Below the pieces are notes generated by a model. The model was not told the origin of the DNA and ran no database searches. It saw nothing but the letters and a program-made list of their open reading frames with translations. A stretch of DNA of 64,000 nt from Streptomyces sp. TLI_235 (GTDB taxonomy: Bacteria > Actinomycetota > Actinomycetes > Streptomycetales > Streptomycetaceae), in assembly GCA_002300355.1 (NCBI GenBank), contig NSGV01000001.1, positions 992,001 through 1,056,000 of the forward strand. The letters are read 5' to 3'. Of this stretch, positions 45,948-54,049 are shown piece by piece (the first letter of the stretch is position 1; every line of letters begins with the position of its first letter). Both the position numbers and the translations under genes were made by a program.

Positions 45948-46658
45948 TCAGAACGACAGGTCCTCCCCGGCACGGTAGGAACGGACGGCGGCGGCCCCGT
46001 CGCCGTCCGGGCGGACGAGGTGCACCCGCCCGGCGCCGCGCACCCGGGCGGTCGTGCCGTCCACGGTGAGGGCGGTGTTCTCGTCGATCGCGAGGCCGTA
46101 CGGCACCGCGCCGCGGGCGACCGCCTCGACGAGCCGGCCGAGTGTGCCCCACTGGGCGGCGTGCACGTCGACGGCGGGGGTGAGCAGCCCGAGTCCGTCG
46201 CGGACCTCGATCTCCGCGAGGTCCTCGGCGGTCTCCTCGGGGCAGACCGGCACCCCGTCGGACAGCCAGCCGCCGACCACCGCGCGCTCGGCCGCGATCG
46301 CCGCACCGGCCGAGAAGCCGGCGTACGGCAGCGGCCGCTCGGCCAGCCGACGACCGAGCGGGCCGGCCAGGGCCGCCGCGTACTCCGGGGTGAGGCCACC
46401 GCCGACGAAGACGGCGTCCGCCCCGTCGAGCACGGACGGATCGAAGCCGGCGCCCGGCAGCACCGGCACCACCCGCGGACGGCAGGCCCCCGCCGCGGCG
46501 AGCGCGGCCGACCAGCGCTCGAACTGCTCCGGCACGTCGCCCTCGTCGAGCAGCAGGCAGGCCACCTCGGGCTCCGGCCCGGCCTCGGCCAGGAACGGCC
46601 CGTACAGCTCCGCGTACCAGGCCTCGTCGCGGCCCCCGCCGACCAGATGGATCGTCAT
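45948..46658 (-). CDS. Peptidase E / cyanophycinase-like (S51) protein
   Basis: The 236-residue protein begins MTIHLVGGGRDEAWY. The nucleophile motif LPYAGFSAGAAIAAE (GxSAG), an upstream VFVGGGLTPEYAAAL and IDENTALTVDG near the end fit the S51 class-I-glutaminase-like fold. The family cleaves Asp-linked dipeptides or cyanophycin fragments; the true substrate here is open. The start has no strong ribosome site (AAGGGGGAGCG lies upstream). It is a single gene in a gap-bounded context. Confidence 0.82.
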   Translation of the reverse strand: MTIHLVGGGRDEAWYAELYGPFLAEAGPEPEVACLLLDEGDVPEQFERWSAALAAAGACRPRVVPVLPGAGFDPSVLDGADAVFVGGGLTPEYAAALAGPLGRRLAERPLPYAGFSAGAAIAAERAVVGGWLSDGVPVCPEETAEDLAEIEVRDGLGLLTPAVDVHAAQWGTLGRLVEAVARGAVPYGLAIDENTALTVDGTTARVRGAGRVHLVRPDGDGAAAVRSYRAGEDLSF

Positions 46659-46759
46659 CGCTCCCCCTTCACGGTGTGCACCCGGTGTGCATCCGGCGCA
46701 CGCTAGGCCGTCGGATGCAGCTCGGGCGAGCGGTTTTCCGCCTCGGCCGACCGGTGTCC

Positions 46760-46811
46760 GGCCTGCACGCCCGGCCTGCACGCCCAGCCTGTGCGTCCCG
46801 CCCGTGCGTCC
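46760..46811. repeat. Short tandem repeats of about 13 bp
   Basis: GGCCTGCACGCCC occurs twice in a row (46760-46772, 46773-46785), followed by two degenerate units (AGCCTGTGCGTCCC, GCCCGTGCGTCC). They lie just behind the stop of the MarR gene, in the 159-bp gap to the S51 gene. Confidence 0.75.
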
Positions 46812-46817
46812 GGCCGG

Positions 46818-47291
46818 TCAGTCGACGTCGACGTCGTCGAAGAGCGCGAGCATCCGGGCGAGCACCCTGACGCAGGTGGCGACGTCGGCCTCCGTCAGGT
46901 CTCCGCCGGCCTGCCGCAGCAGCGCGTACTCGCGGGCGGTCACGGCGGTGATGGCCGCCAGACCCTCCTCGGTCAGCCGGATCAGCGAGGAGCGCTGGTG
47001 GGCCGGATTGGGGACGGCCTCGACCAGGTTCCGGGCCGCGGCGTCGTTCACCATGCGCTGGACGAACTGGCGGCTCAGCGACTGGGCGCGCCCCATCTGC
47101 GGGACGGTCATCGGCCCGTTCTCCCGCAGCAGGTCCAGGACGGCGCGAACCCCGACGGACAGCCCCTGCAGCGGGGCGTCCTGCTCGATCTTGCGCTGCA
47201 CCCGCCGGTAGAGCGGGCCCACCAGGGCGAACACCTCCATGAGGCGCGGGGCGATGTCGTCGGGCGGCTGCGGGGGCTCTGTCTCGGTCAC
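46818..47291 (-). CDS. MarR family transcriptional regulator
   Basis: The protein has about 157 residues from GTG 47291. The winged helix-turn-helix reads TVPQMGRAQSLSRQFVQRMV, with the wing in VPNPAHQRSSLIRLTEEGLA (about residues 60-110). Flanking helices make the dimer interface. An exact 9+9 bp palindrome lies in the short intergenic region to the divergent hydrolase gene, so it probably represses that hydrolase and itself until a small aromatic-type ligand binds (inference from the MarR family). Confidence 0.92.
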   Translation of the reverse strand: MTETEPPQPPDDIAPRLMEVFALVGPLYRRVQRKIEQDAPLQGLSVGVRAVLDLLRENGPMTVPQMGRAQSLSRQFVQRMVNDAAARNLVEAVPNPAHQRSSLIRLTEEGLAAITAVTAREYALLRQAGGDLTEADVATCVRVLARMLALFDDVDVD

Positions 47292-47332
47292 CCGGCCATC
47301 ATGACACCCGGGGTGCCGCATCGACCGAAACA

Positions 47333-47353
47333 GATGACAACCCAGTTGTCATC
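47333..47353. promoter_or_regulatory. MarR operator between divergent genes
   Basis: GATGACAAC-CCA-GTTGTCATC is a perfect 9-bp inverted repeat. A half site GTTGTCAT recurs at 47376-47383, overlapping the hydrolase ATG. Position between a MarR gene and its divergent neighbour is the classic arrangement. Confidence 0.8.
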
Positions 47354-47381
47354 ATCGACTCACTATGGCACCTTGGTTGTC

Positions 47382-48212
47382 ATGAATGACGCCTCGAACA
47401 TCGCGACCTTCCCCTCTCACGACGGCCCGCTCGCCTACCGCGACACCGGCATCGGCCTGCCCGTGGTCCTGCTGCACGCCGGCTTCATGGACCACACCAT
47501 GTTCGACGAGCTGGTGCCCCGACTCGCCCGCCGCCACCGGGTGATCACGCCGGACGCCCGCGGCCACGGCTGGTCCGCCAACGCCACCGTGCCGTTCCGG
47601 CAGACCGACGACCTCGCCGCCCTGCTGCGCCACCTCGGCACCGGCCCGGCCGTCCTGGTCGGCACCTCGATGGGCGCCAACATCGCCGTCGACACCGCCC
47701 TGGAGCACCCGGATCTGGTCCGGGCCCTGGTGGTCAGCGGCGGCGGCACCGGCCTTCCGGAGTTCCACGACCCGTGGCTGCTGGAGCTGGAGGCCGGCAA
47801 AGCCGCCGCGATGGCAGCCGGCGACATCCAGGGCTGGGTGGACGGCTTCGCCCGCATCGCCGCCGGCCCGCACCGCGGCATCGAGGAGGTCGACCCGGAG
47901 GTCGTCCGGCGGGTCAAGGAGACGGCCTGGCGGACGCTGGCCAAGCACACCGCCGACGAGGTCGACCACAGCGTGTCCGTCCCCGACACCGCCGCCCGGG
48001 CCAAGGAGATCGGCGTGCCGGTGCTCGCGCTCAACGGCGCCCTGGACTCACCGGACCTCGTCGCGATCGCCGACGACCTCGCCGCCGCCGTGCCCGACGG
48101 CCGCACCACCGCCGTCGAGGGTGCCGCGCACCTCCCGAGCATGGACCGGCCGCAGGAGTACCTCCGTGCCGTCGAGGCCTTCCTCCGGGAGATCGGCGCC
48201 GAGGCGGGCTGA
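47382..48212 (+). CDS. Alpha/beta-hydrolase under MarR control
   Basis: The 276-residue protein has the full alpha/beta-hydrolase pattern: VVLLHAGFMDHTMFDEL (oxyanion), VLVGTSMGANIAVDTALEHP with nucleophile Ser in GTSMG, a late Asp in LNGALDSPDL and His in EGAAHLPSMDRP. It resembles 3-oxoadipate enol-lactonase-type or esterase-type enzymes. No ribosome site precedes ATG 47382, so translation may be leaderless. It lies opposite a MarR gene with an operator between, suggesting a role in breaking down the MarR ligand. Confidence 0.88.
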   Translation: MNDASNIATFPSHDGPLAYRDTGIGLPVVLLHAGFMDHTMFDELVPRLARRHRVITPDARGHGWSANATVPFRQTDDLAALLRHLGTGPAVLVGTSMGANIAVDTALEHPDLVRALVVSGGGTGLPEFHDPWLLELEAGKAAAMAAGDIQGWVDGFARIAAGPHRGIEEVDPEVVRRVKETAWRTLAKHTADEVDHSVSVPDTAARAKEIGVPVLALNGALDSPDLVAIADDLAAAVPDGRTTAVEGAAHLPSMDRPQEYLRAVEAFLREIGAEAG

Positions 48213-48219
48213 CGCCGGC

Positions 48220-48411
48220 CTAGCACGCTTCCCGCAGGTCGGCGCCGCAGCGCCAGCACGCTGCGGCGCCGGGATCCGGCACCGCGTCGCAGGACGGGCA
48301 GAGCCGCGCCAGCAGGCAGGCGGGCTCGCCGCCCTCGTCGCGGCCGTCGCCCCCGTCGCCCCCGGGGCGGTCCGGCTGATCGAACGGCCGGTCGCTCGGC
48401 TCCTCGTCCAT
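48220..48411 (-). CDS. Small zinc-ribbon protein
   Basis: The protein has 63 residues from ATG 48411. A first half rich in Asp, Gly and Arg is followed by ARLCPSCDAVPDPGAAACWRCGAD, a four-Cys zinc ribbon (CPSC and CWRC), and a last Cys at the C-terminus. Such short ribbons often mediate protein or nucleic-acid contacts. No ribosome site is obvious. It is convergent to the hydrolase gene with only 7 bp between stops. Function is unknown. Confidence 0.6.
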   Translation of the reverse strand: MDEEPSDRPFDQPDRPGGDGGDGRDEGGEPACLLARLCPSCDAVPDPGAAACWRCGADLREAC

Positions 48412-48658
48412 GCCGGTCAGGCTACGCCGGTGGACTTGCGGCGGTGACAGGGCGTGGCGGCTCGCGCAATCCCGGAGGTGGTGGTGTCCTGGAATGGACG
48501 GGAAGGGCCCCAGGAAGACGCGGGGTAGCGGCCAAAACCGTGCACCGCGCAATCAGGATCCGCGAGAAGCGGGTAGCCCCTTCCCGTCGCTGCATGTCGG
48601 ACGCCGTGCAGTGCTGTCGGCCGCCGCCGTTCCTGCTCGGGACACCGCTGGAGGATCC

Positions 48659-49528
48659 ATGACGTCAGCCGTGGGAAGCCACCAGATCGTGGTCGGCGTC
48701 GACGCGGAGAACCCCGCCTCGCCGGCCCTCGCCTGGGCCGCCGACGAGGCCGTCCGCCGAGGCCTGCCGCTACGCCTGGTGCACGCCGTCCCGCCGAGCA
48801 GCCGCGACGCGCGCGGATTCGACGAGGGCCAGTACCGCACCGCCATGCACGAGGCGGGCGAGGCGGCACTGGGCGAGGCCCGGCTCGCGGTCGAGGAGCG
48901 GTACTCGGGGCTCGACGTCAGCATCGTCCTCGCGGACGGCCAGCCCGGGCAGGTGCTGTGCCGGCGGGCCGCGAACGCCGAGATGATCGTCCTCGGCTCC
49001 CGGGGGCTCTCCCGGGTCGAGGAACTGCTCAGCACCTACTCCGTCACCGTGCCGGTCACCGCTCAGGCATCCTGCCCGGTCGTGGTCGTCCGCGGCGTCG
49101 AGCACGTCGTCCAGGACCCGCCGTACCTCGTCGTCGGCGTGGACGGCAGCCCGGGCTCCGTGGCCGCCATCGACCACGCCTTCGACGCGGCGGCCCGGCG
49201 CGGTGCGGAGCTGCGCGCCGTCTGGGTGTGGCAGGCGCCGACCATCCTGCCGATCGACAAGGCCACCGCGGTACGCGAGATCCAGCGGCAGCTGCACGCG
49301 GCCACCGCCGGCCGCACCGCCCTTTACCCCGACGTCCGGCTCACCCACGAGGTCGTTACCGGCCACCCCGTCGAGCAGCTCGCCGCGGCCTCCGAACACG
49401 CGCTGGCCTTGGTCGTCGGCCGCCGCGGCCGCGGCGGCTTCACCGGCCTGCGGCTCGGCTCCGTCCCGCACGGCCTGCTGCACCGCGCACTGTGCCCGAT
49501 CGTGACGGTGCCCGCCGACACCGAGTAG
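48659..49528 (+). CDS. Tandem universal stress protein
   Basis: The protein has 289 residues from ATG 48659 with GGAGGA upstream. Two UspA domains are present (about 8-145 and 157-287). Each opens with a VVGVDAE or VVGVDGS strand. The ATP-binding loop GSRGLSRVEELLSTYSVTVP in domain 1 lacks the full glycine pattern, while GRRGRGGFTGLRLGSVPHGL in domain 2 has it. Such double Usp proteins belong to the DosR/DevR-type hypoxia or dormancy response in actinobacteria. CBS, alcohol dehydrogenase and Rv1733c-like genes lie at the right end of the window. Confidence 0.93.
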   Translation: MTSAVGSHQIVVGVDAENPASPALAWAADEAVRRGLPLRLVHAVPPSSRDARGFDEGQYRTAMHEAGEAALGEARLAVEERYSGLDVSIVLADGQPGQVLCRRAANAEMIVLGSRGLSRVEELLSTYSVTVPVTAQASCPVVVVRGVEHVVQDPPYLVVGVDGSPGSVAAIDHAFDAAARRGAELRAVWVWQAPTILPIDKATAVREIQRQLHAATAGRTALYPDVRLTHEVVTGHPVEQLAAASEHALALVVGRRGRGGFTGLRLGSVPHGLLHRALCPIVTVPADTE

Positions 49529-49558
49529 GCCCGCCGAAGCTACAACGCGCGCGCTCCG

Positions 49559-50961
49559 TCACCCCGGCCCGGCCGGTGCGCCCGCCGCCTCGCCGTCCGA
49601 GTGCCGCTCGGTTCCGGCGTCCGCCGGCGCATCCAGCAGGGTGCCCGCCAGCACTGCGTACACGTCGCCGGTCGGGTCGACGCCCGCGGCGGCCGCCCTG
49701 GCCTCGGCCAGCCGGAAGCACTGGTCGGCCACCGCACGGAGCGCGCCGGGGTCGGGCCGGGGCCGGTGGCTCTGCTCCGGCACGAACAGGGCATTCGCCG
49801 ATGCCCCTCCCCCGGGCGGTGCAGAGGGCACGTGCGTGAGCAGCGCCGCGGCCTGCCGCAGGGCGCGGCCCGCCTCTACCGGGTCGCCCGCGCGGCGCCG
49901 GTGAGCCGCGAGGTCGGCGAGCGCGGCGGCGCGCTCGGACGGATCGTCCTGAAGCGCGGCGAACAGGTGCCGGGCACGCGCGGCCTGCCGGTGGTCACCG
50001 ATCCGCCCGAACTGGGCCGCCAGCCCGTCCAGCAGCACCGCGTCGCGCGGACCGGCGTCGTCCAGCAGGCGGATCAGCGCGGCCCGGGCCAGTTCGGTCC
50101 GGCCCTGCCGGAGGGCGAGCGCCGTCCAGATCAGCGGATTCGCGTCGGCCGGATCGGGCGGCACGCCGTCCGGGAGCACACCCTGCTCGGTGAAGGCCGC
50201 GGCCGAAAGGGGCGGGTCCGCGCCGAAGCCGGCGGCCGCCAGGTCTCGCAGGGCCGGGAGGTCGTCCGCCCGGGGGTCGTACCGGGCGGCCCACAGCACT
50301 CCGGCCCGCCGGGCCGGGTCGGAGTGCTGTGGGCCGCGAGGACGCCCGGGTCGGACCGGAGCGCCGCCAGGTCGGAGCGGCCCGGCGCGAGCACGGACTC
50401 CCACAGCGGCCGGCGCGGCAGCCCGTCCAGCAGGGCGTGGGCCAACCCCTCGGCCGAGTTGAGCAGCAGGAAATCGGGTTCGGTGCGCAGCAAGGCATCG
50501 TGCAGGCGGCGGACGAGCGCGGCCGGCGCTTGCTCGCGCAACCCCAGGAGGCCGAGCAGCCTGCGCCGGTCGGCGTCCAGCCCCGCGCCGTAGTACTCGG
50601 CGAATTCTTCCTCCGCCTCGGTGACGGCTGCGGTGAGGGTGGCATCGTCCGCGTCCGGCGGGAGGTGGTGGAGCAGATCGTGCCAGCAGGGAAGTCCGGT
50701 GAGCGTCTCGAGCGTCTCGTCGATGCTGTCGGCGATCAGCCCGGCGGCACCGTCGGAGGAGGCGTAGAGGACCCCGCCGCCGGCGCAGTGGAAGTACGTG
50801 CCGCCGGTGTCGTGACCGGCCCACGGCGCCATCGGCATGCCCGAGGCCAGATGGACGGCCTCCAGGTGGTCGGCGCGGCCGAGGTCGACATTGAACGGGT
50901 AGGCGGCAAGCTCGGCCGCCTCGGGGCTGGTGCGGAGGACGTCCAGGGCACGGCTGGTCAT
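49559..50961 (-). pseudogene. Frameshifted hypothetical gene
   Basis: ATG 50961 starts a protein-like frame (AYPFNVDLGRADHLEAVHLA; GHDTGGTYFHCAGGGVLYAS; LLGLLGLREQAPAALVRRLH) that turns into Arg/Pro-rich nonsense after LAALRSDPGVLAAH near 50330. A different frame then becomes protein-like from GVLWAARYDPRADDLPALRD and runs to a stop at 49559 with Ala-rich helical repeats. Together they would make one protein of about 465 residues. The break coincides with a perfect 18-bp inverted repeat. The intact family looks like a cytoplasmic protein of unknown function with TPR-like tail. Confidence 0.7.
50286..50337. repeat. Perfect 18-bp inverted repeat at the frameshift
   Basis: GCGGCCCACAGCACTCCG (50286-50303) and its exact complement CGGAGTGCTGTGGGCCGC (50320-50337) flank a 16-base GC-only-but-one loop. 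It lies inside coding sequence, exactly where the reading frame changes. Such repeats can arise when polymerase copies a hairpin arm. Confidence 0.95.
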
Positions 50962-51181
50962 GTCGCAGCCTCTCAGTCTGCTCGGTCCGGCGGTGGTCGA
51001 TCGCCACCGTAGTGGCCCGGCAGGACAGGGCTACGAGCCTGTGGACAACCTCGACAGTTGACCGTTCATCGGCTTGTCGGACGATTGCCGGGTTGCAACC
51101 GGTACCCGGGTACGGGGTTACCGTCGAGAGCGTGGCCGCCCGAACAGGGGCGACGATCGGGGGCGGACGGAGGTCGGGCCG

Positions 51182-51505
51182 ATGACCTGGGTGCCGCAGG
51201 AGTGCACGCTGCCGACCGTGGAGCGGCCGCTGCGGGTGGCCGAGTTCGATGCACTGTTCGCCGGTGCGACGGCCGGAGTGGAACGGGCCGGGCCGGGCCT
51301 CGTCCGACTGCTCCTGGACAGGGCGGTCGAGCCGCGTGCCCGGGAGCTGGCCGCGCGGGAGCAGGCCTGCTGCTCCTTCTTCTCGTTCCGCTTCGAGACC
51401 GACGCTCGGGGCCGGCTGGTGATGGAGATCGGCGTGCCGCCCGACCGGCAGGCGGTGCTGGACGCCCTCGCCGAACGGGCACGGGCCGCCTCCGGGGAGG
51501 ACTGA
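51182..51505 (+). CDS. Small protein with ACCSFFSF motif, paired with MerR
   Basis: The protein has 107 residues from ATG 51182 (GGAGG upstream). A helical N-terminal half leads to AREQACCSFFSFRFETDARG, two adjacent Cys before aromatic residues, then a beta-alpha end (LVMEIGVPPDRQAVLDALAE). The vicinal Cys could bind a soft metal or metalloid. The stop overlaps the start of a MerR-family gene (TGATG), so the two are coupled and the small protein may bind the same ligand as the regulator. The family has no assigned function that I know. Confidence 0.75.
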   Translation: MTWVPQECTLPTVERPLRVAEFDALFAGATAGVERAGPGLVRLLLDRAVEPRARELAAREQACCSFFSFRFETDARGRLVMEIGVPPDRQAVLDALAERARAASGED

Positions 51506-51939
51506 TGAGCGGAGGACCGATGAGCGGCGGGCCGCTGCGCAGCGGGCAGGTCGCCGAGGCCGCCGGGGTGAACCCGCAGACACTCCGGTACTACGAGCGG
51601 CGGGGGCTGCTCCCCGCGCCGGAGCGTTCGCCCGGCGGCCACCGGCTCTACCCGGCCGGGACGGTGACGGTGCTGCGGGTGATCAAGGCGGCGCAGCGGC
51701 TCGGCTTCACCCTCGACGAGGTCGCCGAGCTGCTGCCGGGGAGCGGCCGCCGGCCCGGCTCCGGCGGTCTGCGGGCCCGCGCCGATGCGAAGATCGCCCA
51801 GATCGACGCCCGGATCGCCGGGCTGGTGGAGGTCCGTTCACTGCTCTCGGCGGCCGTCTCCGCCGGCTGCGACGACCTGGCCGAATGCGCCGCCACACCC
51901 TGCTGCCCGCTGCCGCTCGCAGCGCGCGCCCGCCGCTAG
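51505..51939 (+). CDS. MerR family regulator with Cys-rich C-terminus
   Basis: The protein has 144 residues from ATG 51505, or 139 from ATG 51520, which has GGAGGACC in front. The MerR helix-turn-helix (LRSGQVAEAAGVNPQTLRYY; ERRGLLPAPERSPGGHRLYP) is complete, followed by the dimer helix (about 85-115). The C-terminus carries Cys in AGCDDLAECAATPCCPLPLA, which could bind a metal ion as in heavy-metal MerR proteins. It is coupled to the ACCSFF protein. No transporter or reductase gene lies next to it. Confidence 0.9.
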   Translation: MSGGPMSGGPLRSGQVAEAAGVNPQTLRYYERRGLLPAPERSPGGHRLYPAGTVTVLRVIKAAQRLGFTLDEVAELLPGSGRRPGSGGLRARADAKIAQIDARIAGLVEVRSLLSAAVSAGCDDLAECAATPCCPLPLAARARR

Positions 51940-51984
51940 GTCCACCAGCGCCGCAGCACCGTCCGGCGGCGCAGGACGCCGGGG

Positions 51985-53058
51985 TCAGGACGGGAGGAGC
52001 AGGTTGACGTCGCCGAACTCGTGCCAGAGGTAGCGGTGTTCGAGGGCTTCGGCGTAGCAGCGGGTGAGCAGGGGGCGGCCGGCGACGGCTTCGAGCATCA
52101 GGAGGTGGGAGGCGAGCGGTTCGTGGAGGCCGGTCAGCAGGCCGTCGACGGTGCGGACGCCGCGTTCGGGGGTGATGACGAGGTCGGTCCAGCCGTCGGC
52201 GGCGCCGAGGCGGCCGTCCGGACCGGTGGCCGACTCGAGGGCGCGGACGGCCGTGGTGCCGACGGCGATCACCCGGCCGCCGGCGGCGCGGACGTGGTCG
52301 ACCAGCCGCGCGGTGGATTCCGGGACGCGGTAGCGCTCTGCGTACGGTGTCTCGTGCGCCTCGGGGGAGGCGACGCCGGTGTGCAGGGTGATCGGGGCGA
52401 CCAGGATGCCGCGGGCGACCAGCCGGGCCACCGTGTCGGTGGTGAACGGGCGGGCCGCGCTGGGCATTTCGCTGCTGCCGGGGACGTGGGCGAAGACCGT
52501 CTGGTAGGCCTCGATCGGCCAGTCCCGGTCCACGTAGCCGTACCGGACGGCGCGGCCGTGCCGGGCGAGGTAGCCGGTGAGTTCGCCGGGCAGGGTCAGT
52601 CGGGCGTACCAGAGCCGGGCGGTGAACGGCGCGGTGAGTTCGGCGTTCGCGCCGCCCGGCAGGGTGACCCGCAGGCCGGACCGGGCGGGTGAGGAACCGG
52701 GCTCCCAGGGGGCGGTGGCGTGTGCGGTGGGGCGGCGCAGTTCGACGAGGTGGCGGCCGCGCGGGTCGGGCTGGGCGGAGGACAGGTGGAGGGCGACGGG
52801 TGCGCCGTCCGGGAGGGTACCGGTGAGTGCGGCGGGCAGGGTGGCGGAGTTGTTCACCACCAGCAGGTCGCCGGGGCGGAGCAGGTCGGGCAGGTCGGCG
52901 AAGCGGTGATGGGAGGTGATGGTGCCCTGCCGCCGGCCGACCAGCAGGCGGACGCCGTCCCTGGTCAGGCCGCGGGCCTCGGCGGGCGCCCGGGCGGAGA
53001 GTTCGGGCGGGACGGTGAAGTCGTAGCCGGTGTCCACGGCGGTCGACATCTCACTCAC
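51985..53058 (-). CDS. QueA-like S-adenosylmethionine:tRNA ribosyltransferase-isomerase
   Basis: The 357-residue protein has QueA signatures: LLRPGDLLVVNNSATLPAAL, a mid-region TARLWYARLTLPGEL, VFAHVPGSSEMPSAARPFTT, and LLMLEAVAGRPLLTRCYAEA near the end. QueA builds epoxyqueuosine in tRNA from SAM. No Tgt or PreQ1 gene is nearby. The start may be GTG 53058 or ATG 53049; both overlap the stop of the SDR gene upstream, so the two are translationally coupled. Whether it acts on tRNA here or on another base is open. Confidence 0.85.
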   Translation of the reverse strand: MSEMSTAVDTGYDFTVPPELSARAPAEARGLTRDGVRLLVGRRQGTITSHHRFADLPDLLRPGDLLVVNNSATLPAALTGTLPDGAPVALHLSSAQPDPRGRHLVELRRPTAHATAPWEPGSSPARSGLRVTLPGGANAELTAPFTARLWYARLTLPGELTGYLARHGRAVRYGYVDRDWPIEAYQTVFAHVPGSSEMPSAARPFTTDTVARLVARGILVAPITLHTGVASPEAHETPYAERYRVPESTARLVDHVRAAGGRVIAVGTTAVRALESATGPDGRLGAADGWTDLVITPERGVRTVDGLLTGLHEPLASHLLMLEAVAGRPLLTRCYAEALEHRYLWHEFGDVNLLLPS

Positions 53059-53863
53059 CGGCCGGGGTCGGCGCGGGGGCGGCCGCCGGAGTCGACGGGT
53101 CTGCGCTCGGCACGCCTTCGGTCAGCAGGTCGGCGGCGCGGTAGCGGCCGGCGGCGGGCCGGTCGCGGATCAGGCCGAGCAGCGCGGGGACGACGGTGGC
53201 GGGCAGCGGCCGGTCGGAGATGTCCTCGCCGGGGAAGGCCTCCTGGTGCATCCGGGTCCGCATGTCGCCGGGGTCGACGGCCCAGACGGCGACCTCGGGT
53301 TCCTCGGCGGCGAGCACGGCGGAGGCGTGGTCCAGGGCGGCCTTGGACGCGCCGTACCCGCCCCAGCCGGCGTAGGCCTCCACGGCGGCGTCGGAGCTGA
53401 TGTCGATGACGGCGCCGCGGCGGGCCCGGAGCTGGGGCAGCAGCAGTTGGGTGAGGGCGATCGGACCGAGCACGTTGACCTCGAAGGTCTCCAGCAGGCC
53501 GGGCAGCGGGAAGTCGGCGAGGGCGGGCAGCGGCGCGCCGTTCAACTCGTAGCCGGTGAGCGTGGAGGCGTTGTTGACGAGGAGGGAGGCACCGCCGAGG
53601 GCGGCCGCGGCCTCGGCGAGGCGTTCGCGGTGGTCGTCGTCGACGACCGAGCCGGCCGGTGCGGCGACCTTGGTGAGGGCGGCGAGTTCGGCTTCGGCGG
53701 CAGCGAGTTCGGCGGTGTTCCGGGCCGTGATCACCAGCTGCCAGCCGTCCCGGGCGAGGGCGCGGGCGAGTTCCAGGCCGAGCCCCCGGGAGGCTCCGGT
53801 GACGACGGCGACGGGCGGGATCTGCGGGCGGTCGGTGGCTGCCGGTGCAGCGGCGGTGTCCAT
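53051..53863 (-). CDS. Short-chain dehydrogenase/reductase
   Basis: The 270-residue protein has the NAD(P) motif VVTGASRGLGLELARAL (about residues 19-35), NNASTLTG, and the catalytic Ser (DISSDAAVEAY) with YGASK supplying Tyr and Lys. It is a classical SDR. The last 40 residues are an Ala/Pro/Thr tail. The substrate is unknown. It lies directly upstream of the QueA-like gene with overlapping ends. The Rossmann loop ARNTAELAAAEAEL suggests NADP preference (Arg after the second strand). Confidence 0.93.
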   Translation of the reverse strand: MDTAAAPAATDRPQIPPVAVVTGASRGLGLELARALARDGWQLVITARNTAELAAAEAELAALTKVAAPAGSVVDDDHRERLAEAAAALGGASLLVNNASTLTGYELNGAPLPALADFPLPGLLETFEVNVLGPIALTQLLLPQLRARRGAVIDISSDAAVEAYAGWGGYGASKAALDHASAVLAAEEPEVAVWAVDPGDMRTRMHQEAFPGEDISDRPLPATVVPALLGLIRDRPAAGRYRAADLLTEGVPSADPSTPAAAPAPTPAGE

Positions 53864-54049
53864 GGCCTCACTCTCGCGCCGCACCGGTCCCGGGCGGATC
53901 GGCCGCCGGCCGGGGTACCCCGGGGCCCTTGGCCCTACGGCCCCGGTCGTAGGGCGGCCCGCCGCGCGCCTCGACCACGGCCCGGCGCGGGGCACGGGGC
54001 ACGGGGCAGCGCCGCGGGCCGGAGCCCCGCGCCGCAGGGCCGTGCTCCG

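Noticed and set aside
46760-46811. Possible CRISPR-like array
   Set aside because: The units are about 13 bp and directly adjacent with no spacers; no cas genes lie in the window.
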